Counted from the stretch's first letter, positions 28,408-37,185 are shown. The stretch is DNA of 64,000 nt from Paraburkholderia ribeironis (GCF_900019265.1 NZ_CYGX02000059.1:1-64000); one strand, 5' to 3'. Made by a program: numbers and translations. Notes: generated from the letters alone by a model not told the origin.

Positions 28408-29505
28408 ATGCTCAAGAAAATCAAACTCCGCTCGCTCCTCGCAAACTCCTGGGTGCTGCTGTTGCTTGCCGTTCTGGTGGCAGGCGGTCTCACGTTTCTC
28501 CTCTACAAGTACCTGAACGACCGTGAGAACAAGCTCAAGGCCGACATTGCCGCGCAAACGGCAGGCGCGGGCGTCCAGGTGGTCGTGCCGCAGCGCGATG
28601 TACCGGTCGGCACGCCGTTGTCGAGCAGCGTCTTCGTTGCCCGCGAGATTCCGGGTTATCTGGTCTACGACGACATGATCCGCCCGGATGACTTCGAGAA
28701 GTACCGCACGTCGCACCTCGTCAAACCGGTGCGGCGCGGTCTGCCGCTGCGCGCCGCCGACATCGACGTGCTACGCGGCCGTGATTTCTCGGACGTGCTG
28801 CCCACCGGACAACGCGCGCTGACAGTGGAAATCGACACGGTGAATTCGACGGCTCTGCTGCTTCGTCCAGGCAATCGGGTCGATCTGTATTGGGTCGGCA
28901 GGGTCTTCCGCGAAGACCACGCGTCCGACGACAAGAAAGTCGCGCAACTGCTGAAAGCGGACGTGCTGGTTCTCGCGACCGGCCAGGACATGCGCCCTCG
29001 CGACGCGGGCGAAGCCGCGCAGCAGGACCCGGCGAATGCCAACAGCAGCGCGATGAGCCGGCAGCAAGGCATGGGCTACACCACCGTCACGTTGCAGCTA
29101 TCAGTCGACGATGTGCCGCGCGTCGCGCTCGCGCAGAAGATCGGCGGCTTGCGTCTGATCCTGCGCAACGCCGACGACAAGGGTAACGACGGCCCGCCGC
29201 TGGTGCAGGAAAGCGACGTATTCGTCGATCCCACCCGAGGCACGCTGCCCGCCGGCAAGGGTCCGGCCGCTCAGGTCGTGGAAGTGATTGCGGGCGGCGG
29301 GATGAACAGCACCAGCGTGTTGGTGAGTCCCGCCGCGCAGCCGGCTCCCGCGCCGGATATGCCCGCCGCCGCCCGCGCCCCGGCCGACGCGAAGCCACCC
29401 GCACCCGCTGCGACGCAGCGCGAGCCAAGCGTGTACGAGCAGGCCAACGCGATCGCGCAACAACTCCAGAAGGCGGCTGCGCCCAGCACGTCCAGGCAGA
29501 ACTAA
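28408..29505 (+). CDS. cpaB: Flp pilus assembly protein CpaB/RcpC
   Basis: The 365-residue product has one N-terminal membrane anchor (NSWVLLLLAVLVAGGLTFLL, residues about 13-32), then a SAF domain (VVVPQRDVPVGTPLSSSVF ... VRRGLPLRAADI) and the RcpC region (ALTVEIDTVNSTALLLRPGNRVDLYW). The C-terminal 80 residues are Pro/Ala-rich. In Tad systems this periplasmic protein works with the secretin that follows. The order cpaB-cpaC-cpaF is the usual one. Confidence 0.92.
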   Translation: MLKKIKLRSLLANSWVLLLLAVLVAGGLTFLLYKYLNDRENKLKADIAAQTAGAGVQVVVPQRDVPVGTPLSSSVFVAREIPGYLVYDDMIRPDDFEKYRTSHLVKPVRRGLPLRAADIDVLRGRDFSDVLPTGQRALTVEIDTVNSTALLLRPGNRVDLYWVGRVFREDHASDDKKVAQLLKADVLVLATGQDMRPRDAGEAAQQDPANANSSAMSRQQGMGYTTVTLQLSVDDVPRVALAQKIGGLRLILRNADDKGNDGPPLVQESDVFVDPTRGTLPAGKGPAAQVVEVIAGGGMNSTSVLVSPAAQPAPAPDMPAAARAPADAKPPAPAATQREPSVYEQANAIAQQLQKAAAPSTSRQN

Positions 29506-29529
29506 AGCACCGAGTCAAGGTTTCACACC

Positions 29530-31326
29530 ATGAAAGTCAAACACAATGCGGCGCGATTGCGTCACTGGGTCCTGCTGTGCGTCGTCATCGGCATGGTGTT
29601 GTGCGACGCCGCGCCCGCTCGCGCCGTCTACCCGATGGCCGCCACCTCGGCCGACGCGTTGGCGAGCCCACACGTGCTCGAAATGTATAGCGGTGAAGTC
29701 CGCATCCTGCCCATTGCGGGCACGATCAAACGCATCGCGATCGGCAACGGCAAGCTGCTCACCGCGAATGTGGTCGACGGCAGTCTGATGCTGCTCGGCG
29801 AACGGGATGGCATCACGTCGCTGGTGGTCTGGAATGACAAAGGCATTGCGCTGCAAACCACGGTTCGCATCGCCAAGGCGGAAGTGAATGCGTCGGTGCA
29901 ACAGTTGCGTGCGGTACTGCAGCCGGTAGCGGGATTGCAGATCGATGCGATCGGCTCGAACATCGTCCTGTCCGGTGTCGTGCATCGGGACATGGTCCCG
30001 ATTGTCAAAGCCGCCACGCAAGACATGAAAAACGTGCTCGACACCACCAAGGTGGATGAAGGGGACGCGCTCAAAAAGACAGTCCACTTCAAGGTGCAAA
30101 TCATGGAAATCACGCGCAATGCGCAGAGAAACCTCGGCATTGCGTGGGACAGCGCGTTCAACGGACCGCAGGTAGGCGGGGCCGCGAGCTTCGCGACCGG
30201 CGCCGCCAAAGCTGCCACCGCGGGCACGAGCTATTTTCTTGCGGGCATCGCGACCAATATCACGTCGCAGATCCACTTCGCGATCAACAACGGCGATGCG
30301 TTCATTCTCGCTGCACCCGAACTGAATACGAAGAGCGGCGGCACGGCGAGTTTTCTCGCCGGCGGCCAAGTGCCGATTCCGCAATCGGGTGCACTGGGCA
30401 CCGTCAACGTTCAGTACAAGGACTACGGGATCAAACTGAGCATCGTGCCCGTCGTCGACGCAAACAACATCATCTCGGCGCATCTGACCACCGAAATCAG
30501 CCAGATCGACCCGACAGTGTCGTACGGCGGCCTGCCTGGCTTCCTGACCCGCAACACGAGTTCCGATATTTCGATGCGAGCCGGCGAGACACTCGCGATC
30601 TCCGGCCTCGTCAGCGCGGATGCGGTCACCGATTCGAACGGCATGCCGTTCCTCGGGCAATTGCCTATCATCGGCCAGCTGTTCCGTTCGGACAGCTTCC
30701 GCGCGAAGAAGAGCGACCTGGTGATTTTTGTGACTCCGCTCATCTCCGATCCGGCGCTCGAACCCAACGAGAATCTGCTGGCGCGCGCCGACAGGGTGGA
30801 CCAGGGCTTCCGCAAAGAGTATGGCAATCCCGAACCGCTTGTCGCGGATGAGGAAAAGGCGACGCATTCGAGCGCACCGCGCCAGCCTGTCAGGACAACC
30901 CCGGCGTTTCTTCCGGCGCCCATCCGCAGCACGCCGCCGGTAGAGCTAACGCCCGCACCAGCCCCGGAGCGCGCGCTGCCACCAGCGCCGGTTTCGGACC
31001 GGACTCTATCGCGGGCTCCGCTGGATCGCGCGCAGCCTCACACCGATGTGTTGCCCTCGGCGAGGGAGCAGGAGCCCGTCTCGACACCTGCTCCGACATC
31101 CACGCCCATTCAGACATCCACGGACCATCCCGCGCCGGCGCGACCTGCGCCGCAGCCGCCAGCTGCCAGCGCGCCGCCAGAGGGCGTCGCCGAGGCGCTG
31201 CGCATGCTGAACGCGGCGCAATATCCGCCTGCCGCGCCAAGCGCTCCGCGTGACGCCGCACAACCGGCGTCGAACGGCAAGGTCCCGCCGCAGCAAGTCG
31301 GCGTGCTCGGCAGTCCGGCCAACTGA
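29530..31326 (+). CDS. cpaC: Tad outer-membrane secretin CpaC/RcpA
   Basis: The 598-residue product has a signal peptide (WVLLCVVIGMVLCDAAPARA), an N-terminal pilus-formation domain at about 45-115 (LEMYSGEVRILPIAGTIKRI), a BON-like stretch, and a secretin domain from about 180 to 415 (PIPQSGALGTVNVQYKDYG, LPGFLTRNTSSDISMRAGET, LPIIGQLFRSDSFRAKKSDL, then VIFVTPLI). The domain forms the outer-membrane channel for the pilus. Residues about 440-598 are an unusually long Pro/Ala/Thr-rich tail without a recognised fold. It lies 24 bp after cpaB. Confidence 0.93.
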   Translation: MKVKHNAARLRHWVLLCVVIGMVLCDAAPARAVYPMAATSADALASPHVLEMYSGEVRILPIAGTIKRIAIGNGKLLTANVVDGSLMLLGERDGITSLVVWNDKGIALQTTVRIAKAEVNASVQQLRAVLQPVAGLQIDAIGSNIVLSGVVHRDMVPIVKAATQDMKNVLDTTKVDEGDALKKTVHFKVQIMEITRNAQRNLGIAWDSAFNGPQVGGAASFATGAAKAATAGTSYFLAGIATNITSQIHFAINNGDAFILAAPELNTKSGGTASFLAGGQVPIPQSGALGTVNVQYKDYGIKLSIVPVVDANNIISAHLTTEISQIDPTVSYGGLPGFLTRNTSSDISMRAGETLAISGLVSADAVTDSNGMPFLGQLPIIGQLFRSDSFRAKKSDLVIFVTPLISDPALEPNENLLARADRVDQGFRKEYGNPEPLVADEEKATHSSAPRQPVRTTPAFLPAPIRSTPPVELTPAPAPERALPPAPVSDRTLSRAPLDRAQPHTDVLPSAREQEPVSTPAPTSTPIQTSTDHPAPARPAPQPPAASAPPEGVAEALRMLNAAQYPPAAPSAPRDAAQPASNGKVPPQQVGVLGSPAN

Positions 31327-31346
31327 CCGGCGAGCGAGGAAACATC

Positions 31347-33296
31347 ATGCTCAATCTTCAGATACACACGCGCAATGCGCCGATGCAGGCGTTGCAAGTC
31401 GAACGTGGTTGCACGATCGGCAAGAACGCGAGTTGCGACATCGTCGTTAGAGGGTTATTGATCGGCAAGGTGCAGGCGCGCATCGTCAGGGAAAACAACG
31501 CCTATTACATCGAGGACCAGGGTGGGATCGTGGCGACGCTCGTGAACGGTTTGCCAATCACGCGCTATGGGCCACTGACCGAGGCGGATCAGATCGAGGT
31601 CGGCATGACGACGATCAGGATCGTTCGCGCTGCCACCACGACACCGTCAGCGCAGCGCGCGCAGGAGTCGCATCGTACGCCGGCAGCGTCCGTCGCTGAC
31701 TCGCAGACCGTCCGTGCCGCGCCGCACGCGCTACAGGCGCTGCGGCCAGTGCCGCCAATGCCGTCACCACAGGCTCGCCCGTCGACCCACGTCGAGCCTT
31801 CCTTCACGGCGCCTGCTCCAGCGCCTACCCTGGTCGGCTCGTTGAACCCGCTCACCAGCGAACGCGTCGCCGTTACCGCTGCCGCGGCTCAATCGCAGTC
31901 CACCGCGCGTGACAATGCGAGCGTCGCTCAAACCAGACCCGCGCCCGACACACGACCGCGCATCCACACCGCGCACGCCAGAAAAACCGCCGCCGCCGAG
32001 CTGCCCGTCGCGCCGATCAACAGTCCGCTTGGCATCGAATTGCGCAAGCAGGCGCACATGAAAGTGATTGCCGCGCTCGACCTGCGGCGTCTGAACGTCG
32101 CGCGCATGGAAGAGGACGAGTTGCGCAAAACCGTCAGCGCCGCGCTCGACGACATCCTGAATCACGACCGCAGCTTCCACTCCACGGACATCCCGCTCGC
32201 CATCCTGAAGAAAAGCGTGTTCGATGAAATCATCGGACTCGGGCCGCTCGAAGAACTGATCGCCGATCCGAGCGTGTCGGAAATCATGGTCAATTGCCAT
32301 AACGAGATTTTCATCGAACAGGACGGGCGGTTGAGCCGTTCGCCGGTCATCTTCACCGACGATCGCGCGGTGCTCGGTGCAATCGAACGCATCGTCGCAC
32401 CGATCGGCCGCCGCATCGACGAAAGCTCGCCGATGGTGGACGCGCGCCTCGCCGACGGCTCGCGCGTCAACGCCGTGATTCCGCCGCTCGCGCTGAAGGG
32501 TCCAAGCATCACCATCCGCAAGTTTCTGCGGCGCAAACTGGATGGCGAGGATCTGCTCGGGTTCCACTCCATGTCGCCGGACATGCTCGAGTTTCTGCAT
32601 ACGGCCGTCAGGCATGGGGCCAATATCATCATCTCCGGCGGCACCGGCTCGGGCAAGACCACCTTGCTGAACGTCCTGTCGAACTACATTCCCGACGACG
32701 AGCGCATCGTCACTGTGGAAGACGCGGCGGAACTGCAACTGTCGCAACCGAACCTCGTGTCGCTCGAAGCGCGTCCCGCAAACATGGAAGGCAAGGGCGC
32801 GGTCCCGATCCGCGACCTGGTGAAGAACTGTTTGCGGATGCGGCCCGACCGGATCGTGGTCGGCGAATGCCGGGGCGGCGAAGCGCTCGATATGCTGCAG
32901 GCCATGAACACCGGTCACGACGGTTCGCTAACCACGGCGCACGCCAACTCGCCACGCGACTGCATCGCGCGTCTCGAAGTGATGACGCTGATGGCGGGTC
33001 TCGATCTACCGGTGCAGGCTATCCGTGAGCAGATCAGCTCGGCCATCGACATCATCGTGCAGCAAACGCGCTTTTCCTGCGGCTCGCGGCGCGTCACGCA
33101 CGTGACCGAAGTGGGCGGCCTCGAATCAGGCGTGATCACGCTACAAGACGTGTTCGTCTTCAAGGAAGAAGGTTTCGGCGCGGACGGCAAGATTCGGGGC
33201 GAGTTCGTGCCCACCGCCTACATCCCCGACTTCTATCAGGACCTGATACGCCGGCGCATTCCCGTCAATACGGGCATCTTCACGCGCGTCGACTGA
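31347..33296 (+). CDS. cpaF: Tad secretion ATPase CpaF/TadA with N-terminal FHA-like domain
   Basis: This 649-residue protein joins two parts. Residues 1-95 resemble an FHA domain (GCTIGKNASCDIVVRGLLIG, VNGLPI), but the phosphothreonine-binding Ser and His of the usual SxxH are replaced (IGKVQARI), so binding may be lost. A Pro/Ala/Thr-rich linker follows to about 220. The rest is a CpaF-type hexameric ATPase: Walker A GGTGSGKTTLLN with Lys437, TVEDAAELQL, the Walker B region RIVVGECRGGEALDMLQA and the His box TGHDGSLTTAHANSPRD. It powers pilus assembly at the inner membrane. Most CpaF proteins lack an FHA part. Confidence 0.93.
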   Translation: MLNLQIHTRNAPMQALQVERGCTIGKNASCDIVVRGLLIGKVQARIVRENNAYYIEDQGGIVATLVNGLPITRYGPLTEADQIEVGMTTIRIVRAATTTPSAQRAQESHRTPAASVADSQTVRAAPHALQALRPVPPMPSPQARPSTHVEPSFTAPAPAPTLVGSLNPLTSERVAVTAAAAQSQSTARDNASVAQTRPAPDTRPRIHTAHARKTAAAELPVAPINSPLGIELRKQAHMKVIAALDLRRLNVARMEEDELRKTVSAALDDILNHDRSFHSTDIPLAILKKSVFDEIIGLGPLEELIADPSVSEIMVNCHNEIFIEQDGRLSRSPVIFTDDRAVLGAIERIVAPIGRRIDESSPMVDARLADGSRVNAVIPPLALKGPSITIRKFLRRKLDGEDLLGFHSMSPDMLEFLHTAVRHGANIIISGGTGSGKTTLLNVLSNYIPDDERIVTVEDAAELQLSQPNLVSLEARPANMEGKGAVPIRDLVKNCLRMRPDRIVVGECRGGEALDMLQAMNTGHDGSLTTAHANSPRDCIARLEVMTLMAGLDLPVQAIREQISSAIDIIVQQTRFSCGSRRVTHVTEVGGLESGVITLQDVFVFKEEGFGADGKIRGEFVPTAYIPDFYQDLIRRRIPVNTGIFTRVD

Positions 33297-33306
33297 GAGG
33301 CCAACC

Positions 33307-34155
33307 ATGAGTCTCGCCGTTATCCTCACGCTCGTGTTCTTCGGCTGCCTCGCGTTGATCTTCCTGATCACGCGCATGGGTACGTCCACGCTCAGAGCCG
33401 GCACCCGGCAAATGGCGAGCGAAATCGAGTCCTCGCTCGCCGACGCCTTCGTTTTCGTGAACCGGCAAAAGGCCGCTGCGTGGAGCGTGGTCGCCATGAT
33501 CGGCCTGCCGGTCGCGGTCTTTCTGTTGACTCGCAGCCTGCCGATCGCGCTCGCTTCCATAGCGCTTGCGATGGCCGTGCCGAGGCGCTATCTCGTGCGG
33601 ATGCGCCAGAAGCGCATTGAAACGCTCGAAACGCAACTGCCCGACGCGCTGCTGATGATGTCGGGCGCGCTGCGTGCGGGCGCGAGCTTCCCCTGCGCGC
33701 TCGAGGCCGTGGTGCAGGAGACTGCCGCGCCGATTGCGCAGGAGTTCGATCTGTTGATGCGGGAGATCCGCCTCGGCATCGATCTGGACATTGCGATGCG
33801 CAATGTCGAAAAGCGCATTCCGATCCCTGACTTTCTGATGATGACGGCGGCAGTCACGATTGCGCGTGAAGTCGGCGGCAATCTCGCCGAGTCGCTGGAG
33901 TCGGTCGCGCGCACGCTGCGCGAAAAGCTGCAGATGGAAGGCAAGATCAGGGCGCTGACGTCGCAAGGCCGCATGCAAGGCATCGTGATGACCTGTCTAC
34001 CGCTCGTTCTGATGCTCGTGCTGCGCCGCATGGAACCCGAGGCGATGGCGCCATTATTCAAGGAACCGGTAGGCTGGGCCACGCTTGCGGTCATCGGCGT
34101 GATGGAGTTGCTCGGCTACGTCTTCATCAAGAAGATCACCCATATCGACGTGTGA
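33307..34155 (+). CDS. tadB: Tad inner-membrane platform protein TadB
   Basis: The 282-residue product has N-terminal membrane helices (about 5-22 and 55-88), a T2SS-F-type cytoplasmic domain (QLPDALLMMSGALRAGASFP ... AREVGGNLAESLESVARTL) and two C-terminal helices (VMTCLPLVLMLVL and WATLAVIGVMELLGYVFI). It forms the inner-membrane base of the pilus with TadC. It lies 10 bp after the ATPase gene and 3 bp before tadC. Confidence 0.93.
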   Translation: MSLAVILTLVFFGCLALIFLITRMGTSTLRAGTRQMASEIESSLADAFVFVNRQKAAAWSVVAMIGLPVAVFLLTRSLPIALASIALAMAVPRRYLVRMRQKRIETLETQLPDALLMMSGALRAGASFPCALEAVVQETAAPIAQEFDLLMREIRLGIDLDIAMRNVEKRIPIPDFLMMTAAVTIAREVGGNLAESLESVARTLREKLQMEGKIRALTSQGRMQGIVMTCLPLVLMLVLRRMEPEAMAPLFKEPVGWATLAVIGVMELLGYVFIKKITHIDV

Positions 34156-34158
34156 CCT

Positions 34159-35040
34159 ATGTTGCTCTTCATTGCTTTTGTCGTCAGTATCAGCGTGATC
34201 GTGATTGCCGGTGTCGGCTACAAGTCGATCAGCGGTCTGGCCGGCGCCGTGCCGCCAGAAGATCGCCTCTTCCTCGACCCGCTGCCGAGGTCATTGCGGC
34301 CGCTGTGGCCGCTCGTCAATTTCGTGGTCCACCATTTCGGCGACCGGTTCAGCGCGAAGCTGGTCGAGAGAACCGATCTGCAACTGCGCCTGACATCGCT
34401 CACGTTCCTGATGAACGCGCGGCAGTTCCTCGCGCTATCGATCATCGCCGCGTTCATGGCCGCGCTCGTCGCGCTCCTGCCGATGCTCGCGCTCGGCCTC
34501 TTTTCGATCCTCGTGCTGATCGGCGCGGGTATCCTCGGCTACTTCTATCCGCGCATCTGGACACGCGACGTACGGCGCCGCCGCGTTGCACGCATCCTCA
34601 AGCATTTGCCGCTCTATCTCGACTTCCTGACGCTCGCAGTCGAAGCCGGTCTGAACATCAACGGTGCGATTCTGAAGGCCGTCGAAAAAGGGCCGCCTGG
34701 TCCGTTGAACTGGGAGTTGGAGCACGTGCTGCGCGACCTCAAGTCCGGATTGAACCGCACGGAAGCGCTGCGACGTTTCGACGACCGTCTGCGCATCAAG
34801 GAAGTGACGAATCTGGTGGGCGCTATCGTGCAGGCCGAACGGATGGGCTCGGGTCTCGCGAAGTCATTGCGCTTCCAGTCAGAACAGCGCCGCTCCGAGC
34901 GCTTCCAGCGCGCGGAGAAGCAGGCCATGGAAGCGCCGGTGAAACTGATCTTTCCGCTGCTGGTGTTCATTTTTCCGGTCACGTTTATCGTGCTGGGCTT
35001 CCCGATTGCGATGAAGTTCGTGCAGGCGGGCTTGCTGTGA
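34159..35040 (+). CDS. tadC: Tad inner-membrane platform protein TadC
   Basis: This 293-residue protein has an N-terminal helix (LLFIAFVVSISVIVIAGVGY), a second cluster at about 95-130, the T2SS-F domain (YLDFLTLAVEAGLNINGAI ... LVGAIVQAERMGSGLAKSL) and a last helix (FPLLVFIFPVTFIVLGFP). It partners TadB in the inner-membrane platform. Its TGA overlaps the GTG start of the next gene. Confidence 0.93.
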   Translation: MLLFIAFVVSISVIVIAGVGYKSISGLAGAVPPEDRLFLDPLPRSLRPLWPLVNFVVHHFGDRFSAKLVERTDLQLRLTSLTFLMNARQFLALSIIAAFMAALVALLPMLALGLFSILVLIGAGILGYFYPRIWTRDVRRRRVARILKHLPLYLDFLTLAVEAGLNINGAILKAVEKGPPGPLNWELEHVLRDLKSGLNRTEALRRFDDRLRIKEVTNLVGAIVQAERMGSGLAKSLRFQSEQRRSERFQRAEKQAMEAPVKLIFPLLVFIFPVTFIVLGFPIAMKFVQAGLL

Positions 35041-35387
35041 AGCCGGCGCACCTTCAAGTTCGCGGACACGAGACCGGTATCGCGGTGTCGATCACGGAAA
35101 CCGCGCGGGAACGGCTGCGCGGTCTGCTCGGCCGCGACCATCTGCCGTCTGGCGAAGCGCTGCTGCTCGATCGCTGCGGGTCGGTGCATACGTTCGGCAT
35201 GCGCTTCGCGATCGACGTGGTGTTTCTCGACCGCCACCAGCGCGTCGTCGCGATTCATCACGATGTGCCGAGGCGGCGCATGTTGTTCAACCTTCGCGCG
35301 ACTCGAACGCTGGAAATGCCGGCTAGTGGAGCGCGTCGACATGGATTAGCCGTTGGCGATTCACTCGTTTTCGAGGTGGCTTCGTGA
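35037..35387 (+). CDS. DUF192 family protein within the Tad operon
   Basis: The 116-residue product contains the DUF192 pattern: RERLRGLLGRD, LLLDRCGSVHTFGMRFAIDV, VFLDRHQRVVAIHHDVPRRR and LEMPASGARRHGLAVGD. It has no signal peptide, unlike many DUF192 proteins. It starts with GTG inside the tadC stop (GTGA) and ends inside the GTG start of tadE (GTGA), so all three genes are coupled. DUF192 proteins are uncharacterised; some are found beside Tad genes, which suggests a role in assembly, but this is inference. Confidence 0.88.
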   Translation: MKPAHLQVRGHETGIAVSITETARERLRGLLGRDHLPSGEALLLDRCGSVHTFGMRFAIDVVFLDRHQRVVAIHHDVPRRRMLFNLRATRTLEMPASGARRHGLAVGDSLVFEVAS

Positions 35388-36202
35388 ACCTTGCACGTTT
35401 CAGATCGAGGCGGACATCGGCGCGTGGCGCGCGCAGGCTGCGCCAGACGGGTCAGTCGATGGCAGAGTTCATCGTCATCGCGCCGGTGTTGCTGTTCGTC
35501 TGCTTCGGCACGCTGCAGTTCGTGCTGCTGTATCAGGCGAAGTCGACATTGGATGTCGCGGTGCTGGAGGCCGCCCGCGAAGGCGCGGTCAACAACGGCT
35601 CGATGCAGGCGATGCGCAATGGCCTCGCACGTGGGCTCGCACCGCTTTACGCACGTCAGGCGAATGTCGACGGTTTCGCCGAAGCGCTCGCGAAAGCGCA
35701 AACCGATGCCACCCGTTTCAGCACCATCACGGTCCTCAATCCCACTGCAGCGGCTATTCGCGATTACGCGCAGCCTCGCTATTACGCGGACGAGGCCGCC
35801 ACTTACACGGAAGTCCCCAACGACTCGCTGATGTATCGCGATTCGTCTGTCCCGGCTGGCGCGAGCTCTAGCATGAACATCCAGGACGCGAACCTGCTGA
35901 AGATTCACGTGCACTACTGCTATGACATGTACGTGCCGCTCGCCAACAAGGTGATTTACTACGCGGCCAACGTGATCGGCAGCATCGGCACGAGCGGCAT
36001 CCTGACGCGTGAGCCGGTCAACCTGATCCAGGACCCTTATGGCGCCCCGAAGAACGGCGACGATCTTTGCAAGACGCGACTCAAGGATGGCATCGCGACG
36101 GGGCGCTGGCCCATCTCGCTGGATTCGGAAGCGATGGTGCGCATGCAGTCGCCGCTCAGACTCTCGGCGTTGAACGACTCGCCGAACCCGACGGGCAATT
36201 GA
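35384..36202 (+). CDS. tadE: TadE-family pseudopilin
   Basis: The 272-residue product starts with GTG in a four-base overlap with DUF192. A basic leader ends RQTG (Gly23) and is followed by QSMAEFIVIAPVLLFVCFG, with Glu at +5 and Phe at +6. TadE hallmarks follow: VLLYQAKSTLDVAVLEAAREGA. The remainder is exported and has two cysteine-containing segments (HVHYCYDMYVPL, DDLCKTRL). It is a minor subunit needed for Flp pilus assembly. Confidence 0.88.
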   Translation: MNLARFRSRRTSARGARRLRQTGQSMAEFIVIAPVLLFVCFGTLQFVLLYQAKSTLDVAVLEAAREGAVNNGSMQAMRNGLARGLAPLYARQANVDGFAEALAKAQTDATRFSTITVLNPTAAAIRDYAQPRYYADEAATYTEVPNDSLMYRDSSVPAGASSSMNIQDANLLKIHVHYCYDMYVPLANKVIYYAANVIGSIGTSGILTREPVNLIQDPYGAPKNGDDLCKTRLKDGIATGRWPISLDSEAMVRMQSPLRLSALNDSPNPTGN

Positions 36203-37185
36203 TGGCGCATCGGGTGAGGAACGGGTGGTTAGCATGGCGCGTGAAGGTGGCGAAGCGGTGGCGCGAGGTGCGGTGTGAAGCGTTCGCGACATTAGCGGCA
36301 TTAGCGGCGTTCGCGGCGTTCGCGGCGTTTGCGGCGTTTGCGGCATTCGCGGCATTCGCGGCATTCGCGGCATTCGCGGCATTCGCGGATCGGAGGGTGT
36401 TTGGGTCGCGTGGGTTGGTCAAGTCACTGCTGCTCGCCGGCCTGCTCGCCGCAATCGCATGCCTGCCGGTGCGCGCTCTTGCAGCCGACGCCGTCACTGC
36501 ACACGCACGCCACACGGCAAGCGTCGTCATGATGATCGGCGGCATGACTGACGACGCCGACACCGCCGCAGCGTCACCATTGCGCATGGCCTCGGCGGAA
36601 ATCAGCGCGATTCCTGACGACGCCGGCCGACGCTCGGTCGTGCTACAGCCTGGCAGTTCACGATTGACCGCTGCTATCCGGCAAACGTCCGCGTCAGTCG
36701 CCGCCCGCGTCATGGCGCTCTCGCCGATCGTCGACGAGGCTGCGCACGTCGCCGATGTGGATAGCGCGTTGCTGATGGCCGTGATCGACGTGGAATCCGC
36801 CGGCGATCCGCAAGCGGTGTCGCCCAAAGGCGCGACCGGCCTGATGCAGTTGATGCCCGGCACCGGCGAGCGCCACGGTGCATCCAATCTGTTCGACCCG
36901 CGCCAGAACATCGTTGCCGGTGCGCGTTATCTAAGAGAACTCATGCGTCAGTTCGGCGACCTTCCGCTCGTGCTCGCGGCCTACAACGCCGGTGAAGGCG
37001 CCGTGCAAAAGTATGGCGGACAGATACCACCGTATGCGGAAACGATGGGCTACGTGCCCAAAGTCATTGCACGATATGCCTGGTATCGCGCCGCGATGTC
37101 TTCGATGAACCGAGCTTCGGTACGAGAGTTGCCAGCGAATGCTCGCGGGCGCTGGCTGGTAGTTCGCTCCGCAACCGCAGACTAG
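36202..37185 (+). CDS. Lytic transglycosylase (SLT/Slt70-type) ending the Tad operon
   Basis: The frame gives 327 residues when started at the ATG overlapping the tadE stop. Its C-terminal half is a complete SLT domain: LLMAVIDVESAGDPQAVSP (Glu198 catalytic), KGATGLMQLMPGT, NIVAGARYLRELM and LVLAAYNAGEGAV. It would cut peptidoglycan to let the pilus pass. The N-terminus is odd: nine AAF triplets at residues 35-61 precede a normal signal peptide (VKSLLLAGLLAAIACLPVRA). A TTG at 36415 could be the true start, leaving the repeats untranslated. It is convergent with the HPt gene. Confidence 0.88.
   Translation: MAHRVRNGWLAWRVKVAKRWREVRCEAFATLAALAAFAAFAAFAAFAAFAAFAAFAAFAAFADRRVFGSRGLVKSLLLAGLLAAIACLPVRALAADAVTAHARHTASVVMMIGGMTDDADTAAASPLRMASAEISAIPDDAGRRSVVLQPGSSRLTAAIRQTSASVAARVMALSPIVDEAAHVADVDSALLMAVIDVESAGDPQAVSPKGATGLMQLMPGTGERHGASNLFDPRQNIVAGARYLRELMRQFGDLPLVLAAYNAGEGAVQKYGGQIPPYAETMGYVPKVIARYAWYRAAMSSMNRASVRELPANARGRWLVVRSATAD
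36286..36384 (+). repeat. 9-bp tandem repeat (11 units) at the 5' end of the transglycosylase gene
   Basis: Eleven 9-bp units run without interruption: two degenerate units ending TTA, two GCGGCGTTC, two GCGGCGTTT and five identical GCGGCATTC. The five identical copies point to recent slippage. Gain or loss of units keeps the frame and would add or remove Ala-Ala-Phe. Confidence 0.92.

Noticed and set aside
34152..35387. A 411-codon plus-strand frame spanning tadC and DUF192
   Set aside because: Only its last 117 codons, from the GTG at 35037, encode the DUF192 protein; the rest is out of frame with tadC.
35258..36382. A 374-codon minus-strand frame with a PRM repeat start
   Set aside because: It lies antisense to tadE, DUF192 and the 9-bp repeat; the repeats merely translate in this frame too.
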